Below, piece after piece: positions 22,640-34,324 of a stretch of DNA of 64,000 nucleotides. The DNA is taken from the NCBI RefSeq assembly GCF_038502225.1, contig NC_091325.1, positions 29,288,459-29,352,458 of the forward strand. Direction: 5' to 3'. This DNA comes from Cherax quadricarinatus. Taxonomy: Eukaryota > Arthropoda > Malacostraca > Decapoda > Parastacidae. The position numbers were made by a program, and so were the translations under genes. The notes under the pieces were generated by a model. The model did no database searches and had not been told where the DNA came from. It saw only the letters and a list, made by a program, of their open reading frames with translations. The first letter of the stretch is position 1; each line of letters opens with the position of its first letter.

Positions 22640-24460
22640 AGCAGTTACAGAAACGAAACTCACTGAGACAATAACAGATGCAATCTTCCCACCAGGATAT
22701 CAGATCATGAGGGAAGATAGGAGCAGAGGGGGAGGAGGGGTTGCACTGCTCGTAAAAAACTGATGGAAATTCGAGAAAATGGGAGGCATGAACGAGATTT
22801 GAGAAAGGGACTACATAGTACGTACACTTCAGTCTCGGGAGCACAAGGCAGTCGTTACAGTGATGTATAATCCGCCAAAGAACTGCAGGAGGCCAAGAGA
22901 GGAACATGAAGAGAGCAACAGAGCAATGGTGGACACACTGGCTGAGGTGTCAAGAAGAGCTCACTCGAGCAGAGCAAAGTTACTGGTTATGGGCGATTTC
23001 AACCACAGGGAGATTGATTGGGAAAATCTGGAGCCACACTGGAGTCCCGAAACATGGAGAGCCAAAATGATGGATGTGGTACTGGGAAACCTCATGCACC
23101 AACATGTTAAGGACATCACCAGAGTGAGAGGGGGGACAAACCAGCAAGACTGGACATTGTGTTCACCCTGGGCAGTTCAGACATTGAGGACATCACCTAT
23201 GAGAGTCCTCTAGGAGTTATTGACCACGTAGTTCTGCACTTTGAATATATAGCAGAGTTTCTAGTGGAGAAGGTAACAGGAGTTGAATGGGAAAAGCCAG
23301 ACTATAAATTATAAGAGGGGACTACATAGGTTTGAGGAACTTCCTGCAGGAGGTTCGGTGGGACAGAGAACTGGTAGGAAAATCAGTAAACAAAATGATG
23401 GAATATGTAACAACAAAATGCGAGGAGGCAGAGGAAAGGTTTATTCCCAAAGGAAACAGAAATAGTAGGAAGACCAGAACGAGCCCCTGGATTACCCGAC
23501 AGTGTAAGGAGGCAAAAACTAAGTGCAATAGAGAATGGAAAAAGTACAGAAGGCATAGAACACATGAAAATAGGGAGATTAGTTGCAGAGCCAGGAACGA
23601 GTATGCACAGGTAAAGAGAGACGTCCAGCGACAGTATGAAAATAACATAGCATCGAAAGTCCAGTCTGACCCAAAACTGTTGCATAGCCACATCAAGAGG
23701 AAGACAAGTCAAAGACAAGGTGATCAGGCTGAGGACAGAAGGTGAGGAACTCACAAGAAACAATCAGGAGGTTTGTGAGGAGCTAAACAGGAGATATATG
23801 GAAGTATTTACAGTAGAGACAGGAAGGGCTCTGGGAAGACAGCACAGAGGGGAACATCAACAGGGAATATACCAACAAGTGTTGGATGGCATACGGACAA
23901 TGGAGGAGGAGGTGCAGAAGCTGCTAAGTGACCTTGATACCTCAAAGGCAATGGGACCGGACAACATCTCCCCATGGGTCCTTAGAGAAGGAGCAGAGAT
24001 GCTGTGCATGCCACTAACCACAATCTTCAATACATCCCTAGAAACTGGGCAACTACCTGAGATATGGAAGACGGCAGCTGTAGTCCCCATTTTTAAGAAA
24101 GGAGACAGAAATGAGGCACTAAACTACAGACCGGTGTCTCTGACGTGTATAGTATGCAAAGTCATGGAGAAGATTATCAGGAGGAGATTGGTGGAACACC
24201 TGGAACGGAACGAGATTATAAATGACAACCAGCATGGATTCATGGAAGGCAAACCTTCTGGAGTTTTATGACAAGGTAACAGAAGTTAGACACGAGAAAG
24301 GGGGGTGGGTGGATTGCATTTTTCTGGACTGCAGGAAGGCCATCGACACAGTTCTTCACAAGAGACTAGTGCAGAAACTAGAGGACCAGGTACGTGTAAC
24401 AGGGAGAGCACTGCAATGGATCAGAGAATACCTTACAGGGAGGCAACAACGAGTCATGGT
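22640..24460 (+). mobile_element. CR1-like LINE copy C, first part (split by Gypsy)
   Basis: Begins near the endonuclease start (GTAVTETKLTETITDAIFPP, GYQIMREDRSRGGGGVALLV) and continues with VTVMYNPPKNCRRPREEHEE and VMGDFNHREIDWENLEP, where the GDFN box is intact. RT has DTSKAMGPDNISPWVLREGA, VVPIFKKGDRNEALNYRPVS, LTCIVCKVMEKIIRRRL and DCIFLDCRKAIDTVLHKRL. Several stops and shifts are present; FLDCRKAID has lost the usual Phe-Asp of the first catalytic Asp box. It is interrupted at 24460 by the Gypsy element and resumes at 30183. Confidence 0.85.
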
Positions 24461-24742
24461 GTCAGCATAGTTGCTGATCCCTGTGTTGTATAGCATATCA
24501 GTATCATCCATGTGCTTTAGATAGGAGATCCCTTTTAGGCCTGTGACTTTGTGTGACGTCACAGGATGCGCATGTGTACATTCGTACCTCTGCCTCCCTC
24601 TCAGTCGGCGTTTTGACACAGGCTAGGACAGGCAGAGGCTGGGCTCCATTTCCCATCATTACAGTCTGACAATATATGTTACCACCCAACAAGTGTGTCT
24701 ACCTTCAACCCTCGATATCTCCATTTAAGAACCTCTACGATA
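24461..24742 (+). repeat. Gypsy 5' LTR
   Basis: 282 bp from GTCAGCATAGTTGCTGATCC (a T precedes, so TGTCAG is possible) to ACCTCTACGATA. Compared with the 3' LTR, a few substitutions and a 3-base length difference (CCCTTTTAGGCC against CCCTAGACC) are visible. Confidence 0.85.
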
Positions 24743-27700
24743 AATGGTGGCAGTGGAGGGCCTGTAATTCTGACGATTACAGCGATTTCTGGAGATAAAT
24801 TTCGACCGAGCCTGCCATCTTGTGAGTAGGCCTACCGAGAAGGTTAACGCCAGCCAGCTATCTCAAGCTAGCTACTCTCTCAAGCTCCTACCAGCTTCTA
24901 CACCATTCACTGGTCAGTCTCTTTGTATTAGTGTTTATCTGCTTATTTGCATCACTCCCGAGGGGTTGACCCGAGTTTGCAAAATAAGCCAGCTTCCAGT
25001 CTGTGATGAGAGAGCCCAGTCGAGCATAGTCTACTCCATCCAGTTCCTTTGCCTGCCAAGCCAGCTTCCACCCCTGCTGTGCTCATCGTGTGAAGTTATC
25101 AAGCTATTCTGTGTGAAGGGTTAAGATAAGCCAGCTAGCAACTAACCCAGGTGTCTTACCCCAGTACTCAAGCAAGCCACGTGAGTAGTCTTCATCGCTT
25201 GTGATTCAAGCTCCAAGCCATTCTGGGTGCTCTTTTTCATCCTTGTGGTGTTGTGGTATTCCGTGGGTGTATTTTAAGCTAGCCAGCTTAGAATATCTTC
25301 GCGGCAGTGTGGCTGTCCTCAGTGAGGCTTACGCCGTTCAACCCATAGGCCCAACCACCCACTCACCACGTGTGTCTCTCCATTGCCCGGTCTTAGCCCT
25401 GTTTACCCACAAACTCAACCACTATCACTGTGTTGTGGTACTCACCCAACCTCTACCAGTGTTTTGGCGCACTACTAAGGGTTGTAGCACCATATTTTAA
25501 GGACCACATAGGGGTTAAGAGCTAGAGTGTGTTTCGCACCACCGTTGAAAGCCTCCTGTGTGTGTCTGTCGTCGATGTAAGCGCAATTCTACGATCACGT
25601 GTGCAGAGGACAGCAGCAAGACGACATAAACAATCCTCTACTCTCCACTACCATCTACCTCATTCTACACCAAGTCGTTACAGCAATAATTAATATTTTT
25701 TTTCATAGAGACATTTGCGAGTGTTGAGACATTTCTTTTGTGTTCCAGTGATTTTCTTAGTGACATTCAGTGACTCTTGATTAGACTCAGTGTTTATCAT
25801 ATACTGATTGCAATAATTTGATAATCACCTTAATTCAGTGTTAATTTTCGAGCATTATCTTATGTCTGTTGTGTTGTGTCTTTTTATACACTTGAAGTAA
25901 GTACTTAGTGTTTTTCCTTGTTGTGTGTGCAACATATGAGCAGTATAGAACTTGTGTTTACACTTCAGAATCACCTTGTGCTCTCAGTGATTCAGTGGAG
26001 TAATTCAGTAATTTATTTAGTTACATTCTGCATCACAACTCAGTGTTTGTCTCAGTTATATATAATTTTTTTCCTCCCAGCATTTGTGTATTCTTGTTTT
26101 GTTCCCTGTGTGTTGAACATTCTTGTGTTCATATTCTTTTCATTTAGCCAGTGTCTAATTTGTCTTATTTCCACAGACAATTGTGCCATTATTTTGTGCA
26201 AGCAAGAAATCATTTTTACAAAATTTTTCACACATCAAGTTTCATTGCAAGAAAATTCTAGTATTGTGTTTATGTTGATGTGTTGTGTTCTGCATCACTG
26301 TAAGTGTTCAAACTTTTTTGTTCTGTGTTTTAGCACCTATTATTTTCCATGTTTCATTGAATAAATTCACTCTTAGTGCAATTTTTAAGTTCTTCTTTAA
26401 GAGTAAATTGTTCTTTTGCTTGTTAAGTGTTGTTTAAGTTGTAGTTAAGAGTCAAATTGTTCCCTCAGTTCATTCCTTGATATATTTATTTTCTTGTGTG
26501 TGTAATATTTTTTTATGATTGCACATTGACTCATTTTGCAATAATTCTTGTGCAAATATTGTGTTGTCTTCAAAAATTTTCTTGCAGAGATTTTATGCAG
26601 TGTTGTGCAATACTTGTTGATTAGCAATTATTTGTAATTTTGCTACAGTTTATTTCAGTGCAGTTTCATATGCCCTGTTCTGTGCATAATATTTTATTCT
26701 TTCTGTGCCATTTTATTTTATTTCAGCGAATTGTGTCCCAGTTTGTTTCATTTTTGCACAAGTTTTATTGAGCCCATTTTAACATTTTTGATTGATTTTT
26801 CATTTATTGTTGTAATTCCCTATTACATTGAAAGTAAAGACAACTCACTGTGCCATTCATTCAATTGAAAGTAAAAGTTGAGAAATCAGATTTCAGTAAA
26901 GTACAAGTTCTCTTGATTTGCAAAGTGTTATTTGTTAAGTCGAGTATTTTTCTTGTGTGAGTTCTTTGCTTACTGTGTGACCTGTCAATTTTTCAATTAC
27001 TTATGCAGAATTGTTAAGCATTTCCTTCCCGTTTAAGCTTACTGTGTCATTCTTTCTATTTTTTTTGCCTTATGCCCTTCAGTAAGTTCACTGAAAAGAT
27101 GTCCCAGTCACTTTTGAATGTTCACTTAGTGTATCATGCCAGTCAAAGTCAATATGAATCAGTCCACAGTACCAATATTCCCTTACTGACTGAAAGACAA
27201 TACCTAGCCCTTGAGCAATGTGTTTGTTCTCACAGCTTGTATCTGAGATTTGTTAAAGTGCTGCGAAATGTGAAGTTCAGATTAAGTTCCTATAGATCCG
27301 TGAATTACTTATTAACGTAGCCGAGCGGTCAGGCACTAGTAACTCTGTCACTCCCATCTGTGTTCCACCTACACCTTCAGACTTGCAGAATAGTGTTCCG
27401 TTGCCTCAAGTGTCTGGGGACACTCAGACTGCCTTGAGTGCACAGCCTATCCCTGCAATGTCTACTAGTTCGAGTAGAAGTTTCTCCACAAGGGATGCCT
27501 AGTCAGTAAACGATTGCTTGAAACTAGTAATGCCATCTCTTGTTGATGTGACATGCTGTCTGCAGAAAGACGTCTCTGTTACAGCTAGTGTTCTCACTAG
27601 AGTGTCTGTTGTTGTTCCTAATGTTCCAGATGGTGATCCCATCCTAGTTGACAGTAATCAGTGCATTGTAAGAAGTTATTTCTCGAGTAACTTTCACATG

Positions 27701-27778
27701 TTGTTAACGTTTGTAAGTGTAGTTTCTTTATAGCTGATACCTCGTGTCACTGTGTGCGACTCAGATTGAATATCATCA
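24743..27778. other. Long untranslated-looking Gypsy leader
   Basis: About 3 kb between the 5' LTR and the integrase region with no gag, protease or RT that I can see. From about 25680 to 27070 it is strikingly T-rich and built from recurring short words (CAGTG, TTGTGTT, TTTCATT). Frames such as 25918-26364 have no family resemblance. A short unrecognised frame lies at 27072-27320. Confidence 0.6.
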
Positions 27779-27819
27779 TTGTTGACCGTGTTCATTTATT
27801 TTCTCCTGTGTTTACAGTT

Positions 27820-29448
27820 TGAAATAGTAGATTCGTTCTCCCTTGCTCTTATTGCGTGTTATAGCGTTAATTTTTTTCAACCGGGGAGAGTCATCCACTC
27901 CACCGAGTTTATTCATTCCTCCAGTAAGAAAGAACCGATCACTTGTGTTCTGGTGATTCGATTCCTGCTCCAAGAAGATCTTATTCTGACTGTGAAGCCA
28001 CCAGCACCCATTAATGACTTTGTAATGAGCCAAGAATTACTGTATCGAACAGCCGAGTTGGGTACTCCAAGCAGAAGAGTTTACCAGTTAGTAATTCCAC
28101 AGTCACTAGTGAACGTAGCTCTACAGCTAGTTCATGATGCACCAGGTGTTGCACACCCTGGTATCGTTCTGTGAAACAAGCCAGAATGAAATACTTTTGG
28201 CAATGTATGGCAACTGACATTTCCGAGTATGTTAAGAAATGTAGTGTCTGTATGCAACATAAAGGAAATGTCAATGGTCCTAATCCAATCCAAGTGTACC
28301 CAACCACTAGCGAACGGTGGGAAAAAGTTGCCCTTGACTTGTTAACCAATTTTAAATGTTCCCTTCAAGGCAACAAACATCTGTGTGTTATGGTAGACCA
28401 TTTCACCAGATATTGTGAGTTAGTTCCTATTGCAGATAAGACTGCAGAGACAGTAGCTAAAGCGTTTAAAGAACGCATTATCTGCAGGCATACCACCCCT
28501 AAGTCCTTAGTAACGGATAATGGAGGTGAATTCTGTAATGAGATTCTTGAAAATTTGTGTACTTTATGCAAGATCTCTAAATCCACCATTGTTCCTCATC
28601 ATGCTGCCAGCAATGGGTTAGCAGAACAAACCAATAAGAACGTACTTGATGTCCTGAGAGCCACTATCAACCCCAACAGTGAAACTTGGGATGAAGTTAT
28701 ACCAGATGTCCAATGTGCCATAAATTCTGCTTACAATGCTTCCATAGGTGATACTCCACATTATGCATTGTATGGTGTAGACAAGCGTTTACCCTATGAG
28801 TTGTTATATTCCACTCCAAAACCTAATTACAACCCTGATGATTTCGTAGCAACTCGTACCAGCATGGCTCAAAGTGTTTTTAGAAGAATCCATGAAACAC
28901 TTCATAAATCAACAGCAGAATTTACTAGAGTAACTAATAGCTGTGCTAAGCCATCAAAAGTAAAAGTAGGTTCGAGAGTAATGCTGACAAATTTCAACAA
29001 AACATCCGAAATGCCTAAGCTCGATCAAAAGTTTGTCGGACCTTATCGAGTTGTAGAACATATCTCTGGTAATAAGTATAAGGTTAAAGAAATTAGTACT
29101 GGTAAGTACAAAGAATCGCATTTAGATCATATGAAATTAGTATGCGATGTTGATGATATTGCTACCCAGATTAATGTGACAGATGCTGAAAATCCTCCTG
29201 ACTCTGTACCCTCTACCTCAGATACTCAGTTAGATAATCAACCTGAATGTCGTTACTCCTTGCATACTCGACAAGTAATGAGAAACCCACAAGTATCTTT
29301 TGTAGATACTCGTTCAAGTCTCCCTCAGTCAAGGCATGTGTTAGCCATTGCAGAGGAATTCGATCCTCCCAGAGATGATAAACATTCTGCATATGTAAAC
29401 CTCACCCTCGCAGAATTGGGTTTAAATGTACATAGTCTGTATAACTAG
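27820..29448 (+). pseudogene. Gypsy integrase (one frameshift)
   Basis: The N-terminal part is in one frame (LELVHD-like ALQLVHDAPGVAHPGI, the H-H half of the zinc site). The stop at 28172-28174 and a frame change separate it from the main frame at 28171-29448 (425 codons). That frame has the C-C half (CSVCMQHK), then a DDE core with D in ALDLLTNF, D in VTDNGGEFCNE and E in ASNGLAEQTNK. A C-terminal chromatin-side region (GSRVMLTNFN, KFVGPYRVVEHISGNKYKVK) resembles the Gypsy GPY/F module, with GPYRV present. It would insert cDNA into the genome; no partner RT exists here. Confidence 0.85.
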
Positions 29449-29898
29449 ATGTCCGAGATGAAGTAAATTGTCAACTGTTTGTTATTAACTGATTAGTTTT
29501 TCAGATTTTTTTTTCGTATTCACGTTCCCTCCGTATTCTGAGAATTTGACAGTAATGATCTGAGTGTGCACCGGATGCCTTTGCTGTTAATTTCACCTTG
29601 TATATATATATTTATTCTTCCTCAGAATCCATAGAGTGCATGAATACAGATCGATCGATCAATTCCATCCATATTGTACAATGATTTGCTCTTATAGTTT
29701 GTAATGCATTACGTTAAAAGTGATTACGTTAACACCCATTACATAAAATTTATTTTGTTAACATCCAGTATGATACCATCCATTAGTTCTAAGTTATATA
29801 TGATTTTGTTATTGTATAGAATCAGCCCAGAACCACCTGCCTGTTCAGCCTATAGATAGTAGTGTATGTCGAGACGACATACATAACATGACCGAGCT

Positions 29899-30177
29899 GT
29901 CAGCATAGTTGCTGATCCCTGTGTTGTATAGCATATCAGTATCATCCATGTGCTTTAGATAGGAGATCCCTAGACCTGTGACTTTGTGTGACGTCACGGG
30001 ATGCGCATGTGTACGTTCGTACCTCTGCCTCCCTCTCAGTCGGCGTTTTGACACAGGCTAGGACAGGCAGAGGCTGGGCTCCATTTCCCATCATCACAGT
30101 CTGACAATATATGTTACCATCCAACAAGTGTGTCTACCTTCAACCCTCGATGTCTCCATTTAAGAACCCCTACGATA
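29899..30177 (+). repeat. Gypsy 3' LTR
   Basis: 279 bp, starting GTCAGCATAG and ending CCCCTACGATA, near-identical to 24461-24742. No clear polypurine tract is seen in the bases just before it (CATAACATGACCGAGC). Confidence 0.85.
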
Positions 30178-30182
30178 ATGCT

Positions 30183-30857
30183 ATGTGAAGAGGCATCACA
30201 GTGGGCGCCTGTGACAAGCGGGGTCCCACAGGGGTCAGCCCTAGGACCAGAGCTATTTTGGATATATGTGAATGACATGATGGAAGGGAAACACTCTAGT
30301 GTCCCTGGCGGCAGATGATGTGAAGTTGATGAGAAGAATTAAATTGCATTAGGATCAGGCAGGACTACAAAGAGACCTGGACAGGCTGGACACGTGGTCC
30401 AGAAACTGGCTTCTTGAATTCAACTCTGCCAAATGTAAATTCATGAAGATTGGGGAAGGGGGAAGAAGACTGCAGACAGAGTATAGGCTAGGTGGACAAA
30501 GACTGTAAACCTCACTCAACAAAAAAGATCTTTGGGTAACCATAACACCGAGCACGTCTCTGGAGGCACACATCAACCAGATAACTGCTGCAGCATATGG
30601 GCTTATGGCAAACCTGAGAATAGCATTCCGATACCTTAATAAGGAATCGTGCAAGACACTGTACACTGTGAACATCAGGCCCATACTGGAGTATGCAGCA
30701 CCAGTTTGGAACCCACACCTGATCATGCACGTCAAGAAATTAGAGAAAGTACAAAGGTTTGCAACAAGGCTAGTTCTGCAGCTCAGTGGTATGTCCTATG
30801 AAGAAAGGTTGAGGGAAATCGGAATGACGACATTAGAGGACAGGAGGGAGACATGAT
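30183..30857 (+). mobile_element. CR1-like LINE copy C, second part
   Basis: RT resumes in the conserved PQGS region ([20 protein letters not shown]) and continues through the catalytic box [11 protein letters not shown]. It then runs to the thumb/tail region (LVLQLSGMSYEERLREIGMT, TLEDRRET) and breaks off at GACATGATCC, where copy D starts. The 3' UTR of copy C is absent. Confidence 0.85.
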
Positions 30858-33597
30858 CCTTAGGAAGGATAGAAGGAGCAGAGGGGGAGGAGGGGTTGCA
30901 CTACTAATAAAAAACCAGTGGGGTTATAAAGAAATGGAAGGAATGGACTAAATTGGAGAAAGGGATTACTTAGTAGGTACAGTTCAGTCAAGGGAACACA
31001 AGGAAGTCATTGCAGTGATGTATAACCCACCACAGAACTGCAGGAGGCCAAGAGAGGAATATAATGAGTGCAACAGAGCAATGGTGGACACACTAGCTGG
31101 GGTGGCAAGAAGGGCTCACTCGAGTAGAGAGAAGTTACTGGTCATGGGCGACTTCAATCACAGGGAGATTGACTGGAAAAACCTGGAGCCAAATCTCATG
31201 CACCAACATGTTAGGGACACCACCAGAGAGAGAGGGGTGGATGAATCAGTAAGACTGGACCTTGTATTCACCCTGAGTAGCTCAGACATTGAGAACATCA
31301 CATATGAAAGGCCCCTTGGAGCTAGTGACCATGTGGTTATGAGCTTTAAATACATCGTGGAGCTAAAAGTGGAGAGGGTAACAGGAGTAGAAAGGGAAAA
31401 GATAAACTATGAAAGGGGGAACTACACAGGAATGAGGACCTTCCTGCAGGAGGTTCAGTGGGAACAGGAGTTGGTAGGAAAATCAGTAAACGAAATGATG
31501 GACTTTGTAACAACAAAATGCAGGGGGCAGAGGAAAGGTTTGTTCCCAAGGGGAACAGAAATAATGGGAAGGACAGAACGAGCCCTTGGTTTACCTGAAG
31601 GTGGAGGGAGGCAAAAACTAAGTGCTCTAGAGAATGGAAAAAGTACAGAACGCAAAGGACTCATGAGAATAAAGAGATTAGTCGACGAGCCAGGAACGAG
31701 TATGCACAGATAAGGAGGGAGGCCCAGCGGCAGTGTGAAAATGATACAGCATTGAAAGTCAAGTCTGACCCGAAACTACTCTACAGCCACATTAGGAGGA
31801 AGACAACAGTCAAGGACCAGGTAATCAGGCTGAGGAAAGAAGGTGGGGAGCTCACAAGAAACAACCAGGAAGTATGTGAGGTGCTCAACGTGAGATTTCA
31901 GGAAGTATTTACAGTGGAGGCTGAAGGAACACTGGGAAGACAAAACAGTGGGGTACATCAACAAGGGATATACCAATAAGTGTTGGATGAATTACACACA
32001 GCTGAGGAGGAGGAGAAGCTTCTAAAAGACCTTGATACCTCAAAGGCAGTGGGACCGGACAACATCTCTCTGTGGGTTCTTAGAGAGGGAGCAGGGACAC
32101 TATGTGTGCCACTAACCAAAATCTTCAACACTTCCCTTGAAACTGGGCAACTACCTGACGTATGGAAGAAGGCAAATGTAGCCCCCATCTTTAAGATAGG
32201 AGACAGAAACGAAGCACTACATTATACACCAGTGTCAATAACATGTATAGTATGCCAAGTCATGGAAAAGATTGTCAGGAGGAGAGTGGTGGAGCACCTA
32301 GAGCTGAACAAGATTATAAACGACAGCCAGCACAGATTCATCGAAGGCAAATCCTGTGTCACAAACCTACTAGAGTTTTATGACAAGGTAACTGAAGTAA
32401 GAAATGAGAGGGAGGGGGTGGGTTGATTGCATTTTATTGGACTGCAAGAAAGCCTTCGACACAGTTCCTCACAAGAGATTAGTACAGAAGCTAGAGGGAC
32501 AGACACGTATAACAGGAAGGGCACTGCAATGAATCAGAGAATACCTAACAGGGAGGCAACAGCGAGTCATGGTCCGTGATGAGGTATCACAGAGGGCGCC
32601 GGTGACGAGCGGGGTCCCACTGGGGTCAGTCCTGGGACCAGTGCTGTTCTTGGTATATGTGAACGACATGACGGAAGGGTTAGACTCAGAAGTATCCCTG
32701 TTTGCAGTTGATATGAGGTTAATGAAGAGAATTAAATCAGACGGGGGCCAGACAGGTCTATGAAGGGACCTGGACAGGCTGGATGCGTGGTCCAGAAACT
32801 GGCTTCTAGAATTTTACCCCGCCAAATGCAAAGTCATGAAGATCGGAGGATGGAAAAGAACACCGCAGACAGAGTATAGGCTAGGAGGCCAAAGGCTGCA
32901 AACCTCACTCAAAGAAAAGACCTAGGAGTGAGTATAATTCTGAGTACATCTCCAGAAGCACACATTAACCAGATAACTGCTGCGGCATATGGGTGCTTGG
33001 CAAACCTGAGAATAGCATTCCGGTACCTCTGTAAGGAATCGTTCAAGACTTTACACACTGTGCACGTCAGGCCCATACTGGAGTACGCAGCAACAGTTTG
33101 GAACCCACACCTGGTCATACACGTCAAGAAATTAGAGAAAGTGCAAAGGTTTGCAACAAGGCTAGTTTCAGAGCTAAGGGGAATATCCTTTGAAGAAAGG
33201 TTAAGGGAAATCGGTCTGACGACACTGGAGGACAGGAGGGTCAGGGGAGACATGATAACGACATACAAAATACTGCATGGAATACACAAGGTGGACAGAG
33301 ACAGGATGTTCCAAAGATGGGACACAGAAACAAGGGGTCACAATTGGAAGCTGAAGACTCAGATGAGTCAAAGGGATGTTAGGAAGTATTTCTTCAGTCA
33401 TAGAGTAGTTAGGAAGTGGAATAGTCTGGCTAGCGATGTAGTGGAGGCAGGAACTATACATAGTTTTAAGGCGAGGTATGATAAAGCTCATGGAGCAGGG
33501 AGAGGGAGGACCTAGTAGCTGTCAGTGAAGAGGCGGGGCCAGGAGCTGAGTATCGACCCCTGCAACCACAATTAGGTGAGTTCAGTTAGGTGAGTAC
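30858..33597 (+). mobile_element. CR1-like LINE copy D, 5' truncated, with its 3' end
   Basis: Endonuclease 30866-31370 (RSRGGGGVALLIKNQ, VMGDFNHREIDWKNLEPN; a block after LEPN is missing relative to copy C, which continues HWSPETWRAKM). RT about 31380-33510: [37 protein letters not shown] region, and an [13 protein letters not shown] box in which one catalytic Asp of FADD is replaced by Val. The tail frame 32928-33515 is open for 195 codons (VWNPHLVIHVKKLEKVQRFA, MFQRWDTETRG, RKWNSLASDVVEAGTIHSFK). The 3' UTR ends CAATTAGGTGAGTTCAGTTA then GGTGAGTAC at 33597. That is 10 bases from the P450 exon's splice donor boundary. Inactive through stops, frameshifts and the Asp loss. Confidence 0.88.
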
Positions 33598-33607
33598 ACT
33601 CACTCAC

Positions 33608-33728
33608 TTGTGTAAGGGGTTTCCTTGCTTTCCTGCTGCGCTGTTTGTATCTCCTTCAGGTAGGCACCGATGTAGTTACTGGAGTCAACAGCTCCACCAG
33701 TCTCCTTGTCATACTGCTCTATCTGCTC
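33608..33728 (-). CDS. Cytochrome P450 (CYP2 clan), exon upstream of the I-helix
   Basis: A 121-bp minus-strand exon between a TTTCATTAG acceptor (AG at 33729-33730) and a strong CAA|GTGAGTG donor (GT at 33606-33607). Read from its first base it gives EQIEQYDKETGGAVDSSNYI, then GAYLKEIQTAQQESKETPYT. The YI-x-AYLKEIQ segment is typical of the CYP2 clan just before the I-helix (compare FIDxYL in vertebrate CYP2 proteins, from memory). It exits in phase 1 and joins the 15243-15423 exon without frame loss. The exon is short, so its identity depends on that join; alone the call would be weak. Upstream N-terminal exons were not found to the right within the window. Confidence 0.8.
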
Positions 33729-34106
33729 CTAATGAAAGATAAGTAAATACTGAAAGTTAGTGCGTTACTCTCGATATTATTTAAAGGAGTATTGAGCCTC
33801 CAACTATACCTGTGCTGAATGTCCTTGTTTGTTTGCATCTCATAAACTGTAAATCTATTTTATCCTGCCCAACAATGTCTATAATGATTGGACATTATTT
33901 GTTTTTAGCTAAAATATTTCAAAGATGAGGTTTTATGCTAATTAATATAAGCGTGTGTAATAAGAAATAATTTAATAAAATCGAAAAAACACGAAATTTG
34001 TCGTAATTCTGGCAACATTTTGGTGCAATCCGCTTATTTATAATTTTTTTTTCGAAGTATTTTAATTACATTTTTATTAATATATTTGATGATTTGGGCA
34101 AAATGA
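33729..34106. other. P450 intron segment, nothing recognised
   Basis: AT-rich sequence with no reading frame, RNA gene or repeat that I can support. Confidence 0.6.
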
Positions 34107-34316
34107 CCGTGCAGGTGTTGTCAAGGTCTGGTGGTTCAGTAACTACAATACATGACATCTTCTGAAGCTACCGTGCAGGTGTTGTCAAGGTCTGGTGGTT
34201 CAGTAACTACAATACATGACATCTTCTGAAGCTACCGTGCAGGTGTTGTCAAGGTCTGGTGGTTCAGTAACTACAATACATGACATCTTCTGAAGCTACC
34301 GTGCAGGTGTTATTTG
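34107..34316. repeat. 64-bp tandem repeat, left block
   Basis: Three full 64-bp units starting CCGTGCAGGTGTTGTCAAGG at 34107, 34171 and 34235, plus the start of a fourth at 34299. The units are essentially identical. A block of the same repeat lies at 40223-40315, on the other side of an inserted LINE. Confidence 0.95.
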
Positions 34317-34324
34317 TTATCAAG

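Larger units (their letters stand above)
24461..30177 (+). mobile_element. Gypsy (Ty3) LTR element without gag or RT, inserted in LINE copy C
   Basis: Two similar LTRs (24461-24742 and 29899-30177) flank a 5.15-kb interior. The LINE reading continues on either side, and removing the element with one ATGGT/ATGCT copy (24456-24460, 30178-30182; one mismatch) restores LINE length. A primer-site-like TGGTGGCAGTGGAGGGCC follows the 5' LTR. Only integrase is recognisable. Protease, RT, RNase H and gag were not found, so the copy is non-autonomous. Confidence 0.85.

Noticed and set aside
25918..26364. 148-codon hydrophobic frame in the Gypsy leader
   Set aside because: T-rich composition alone yields Phe/Leu/Cys/Ile-rich frames; no Gypsy gag feature was found.
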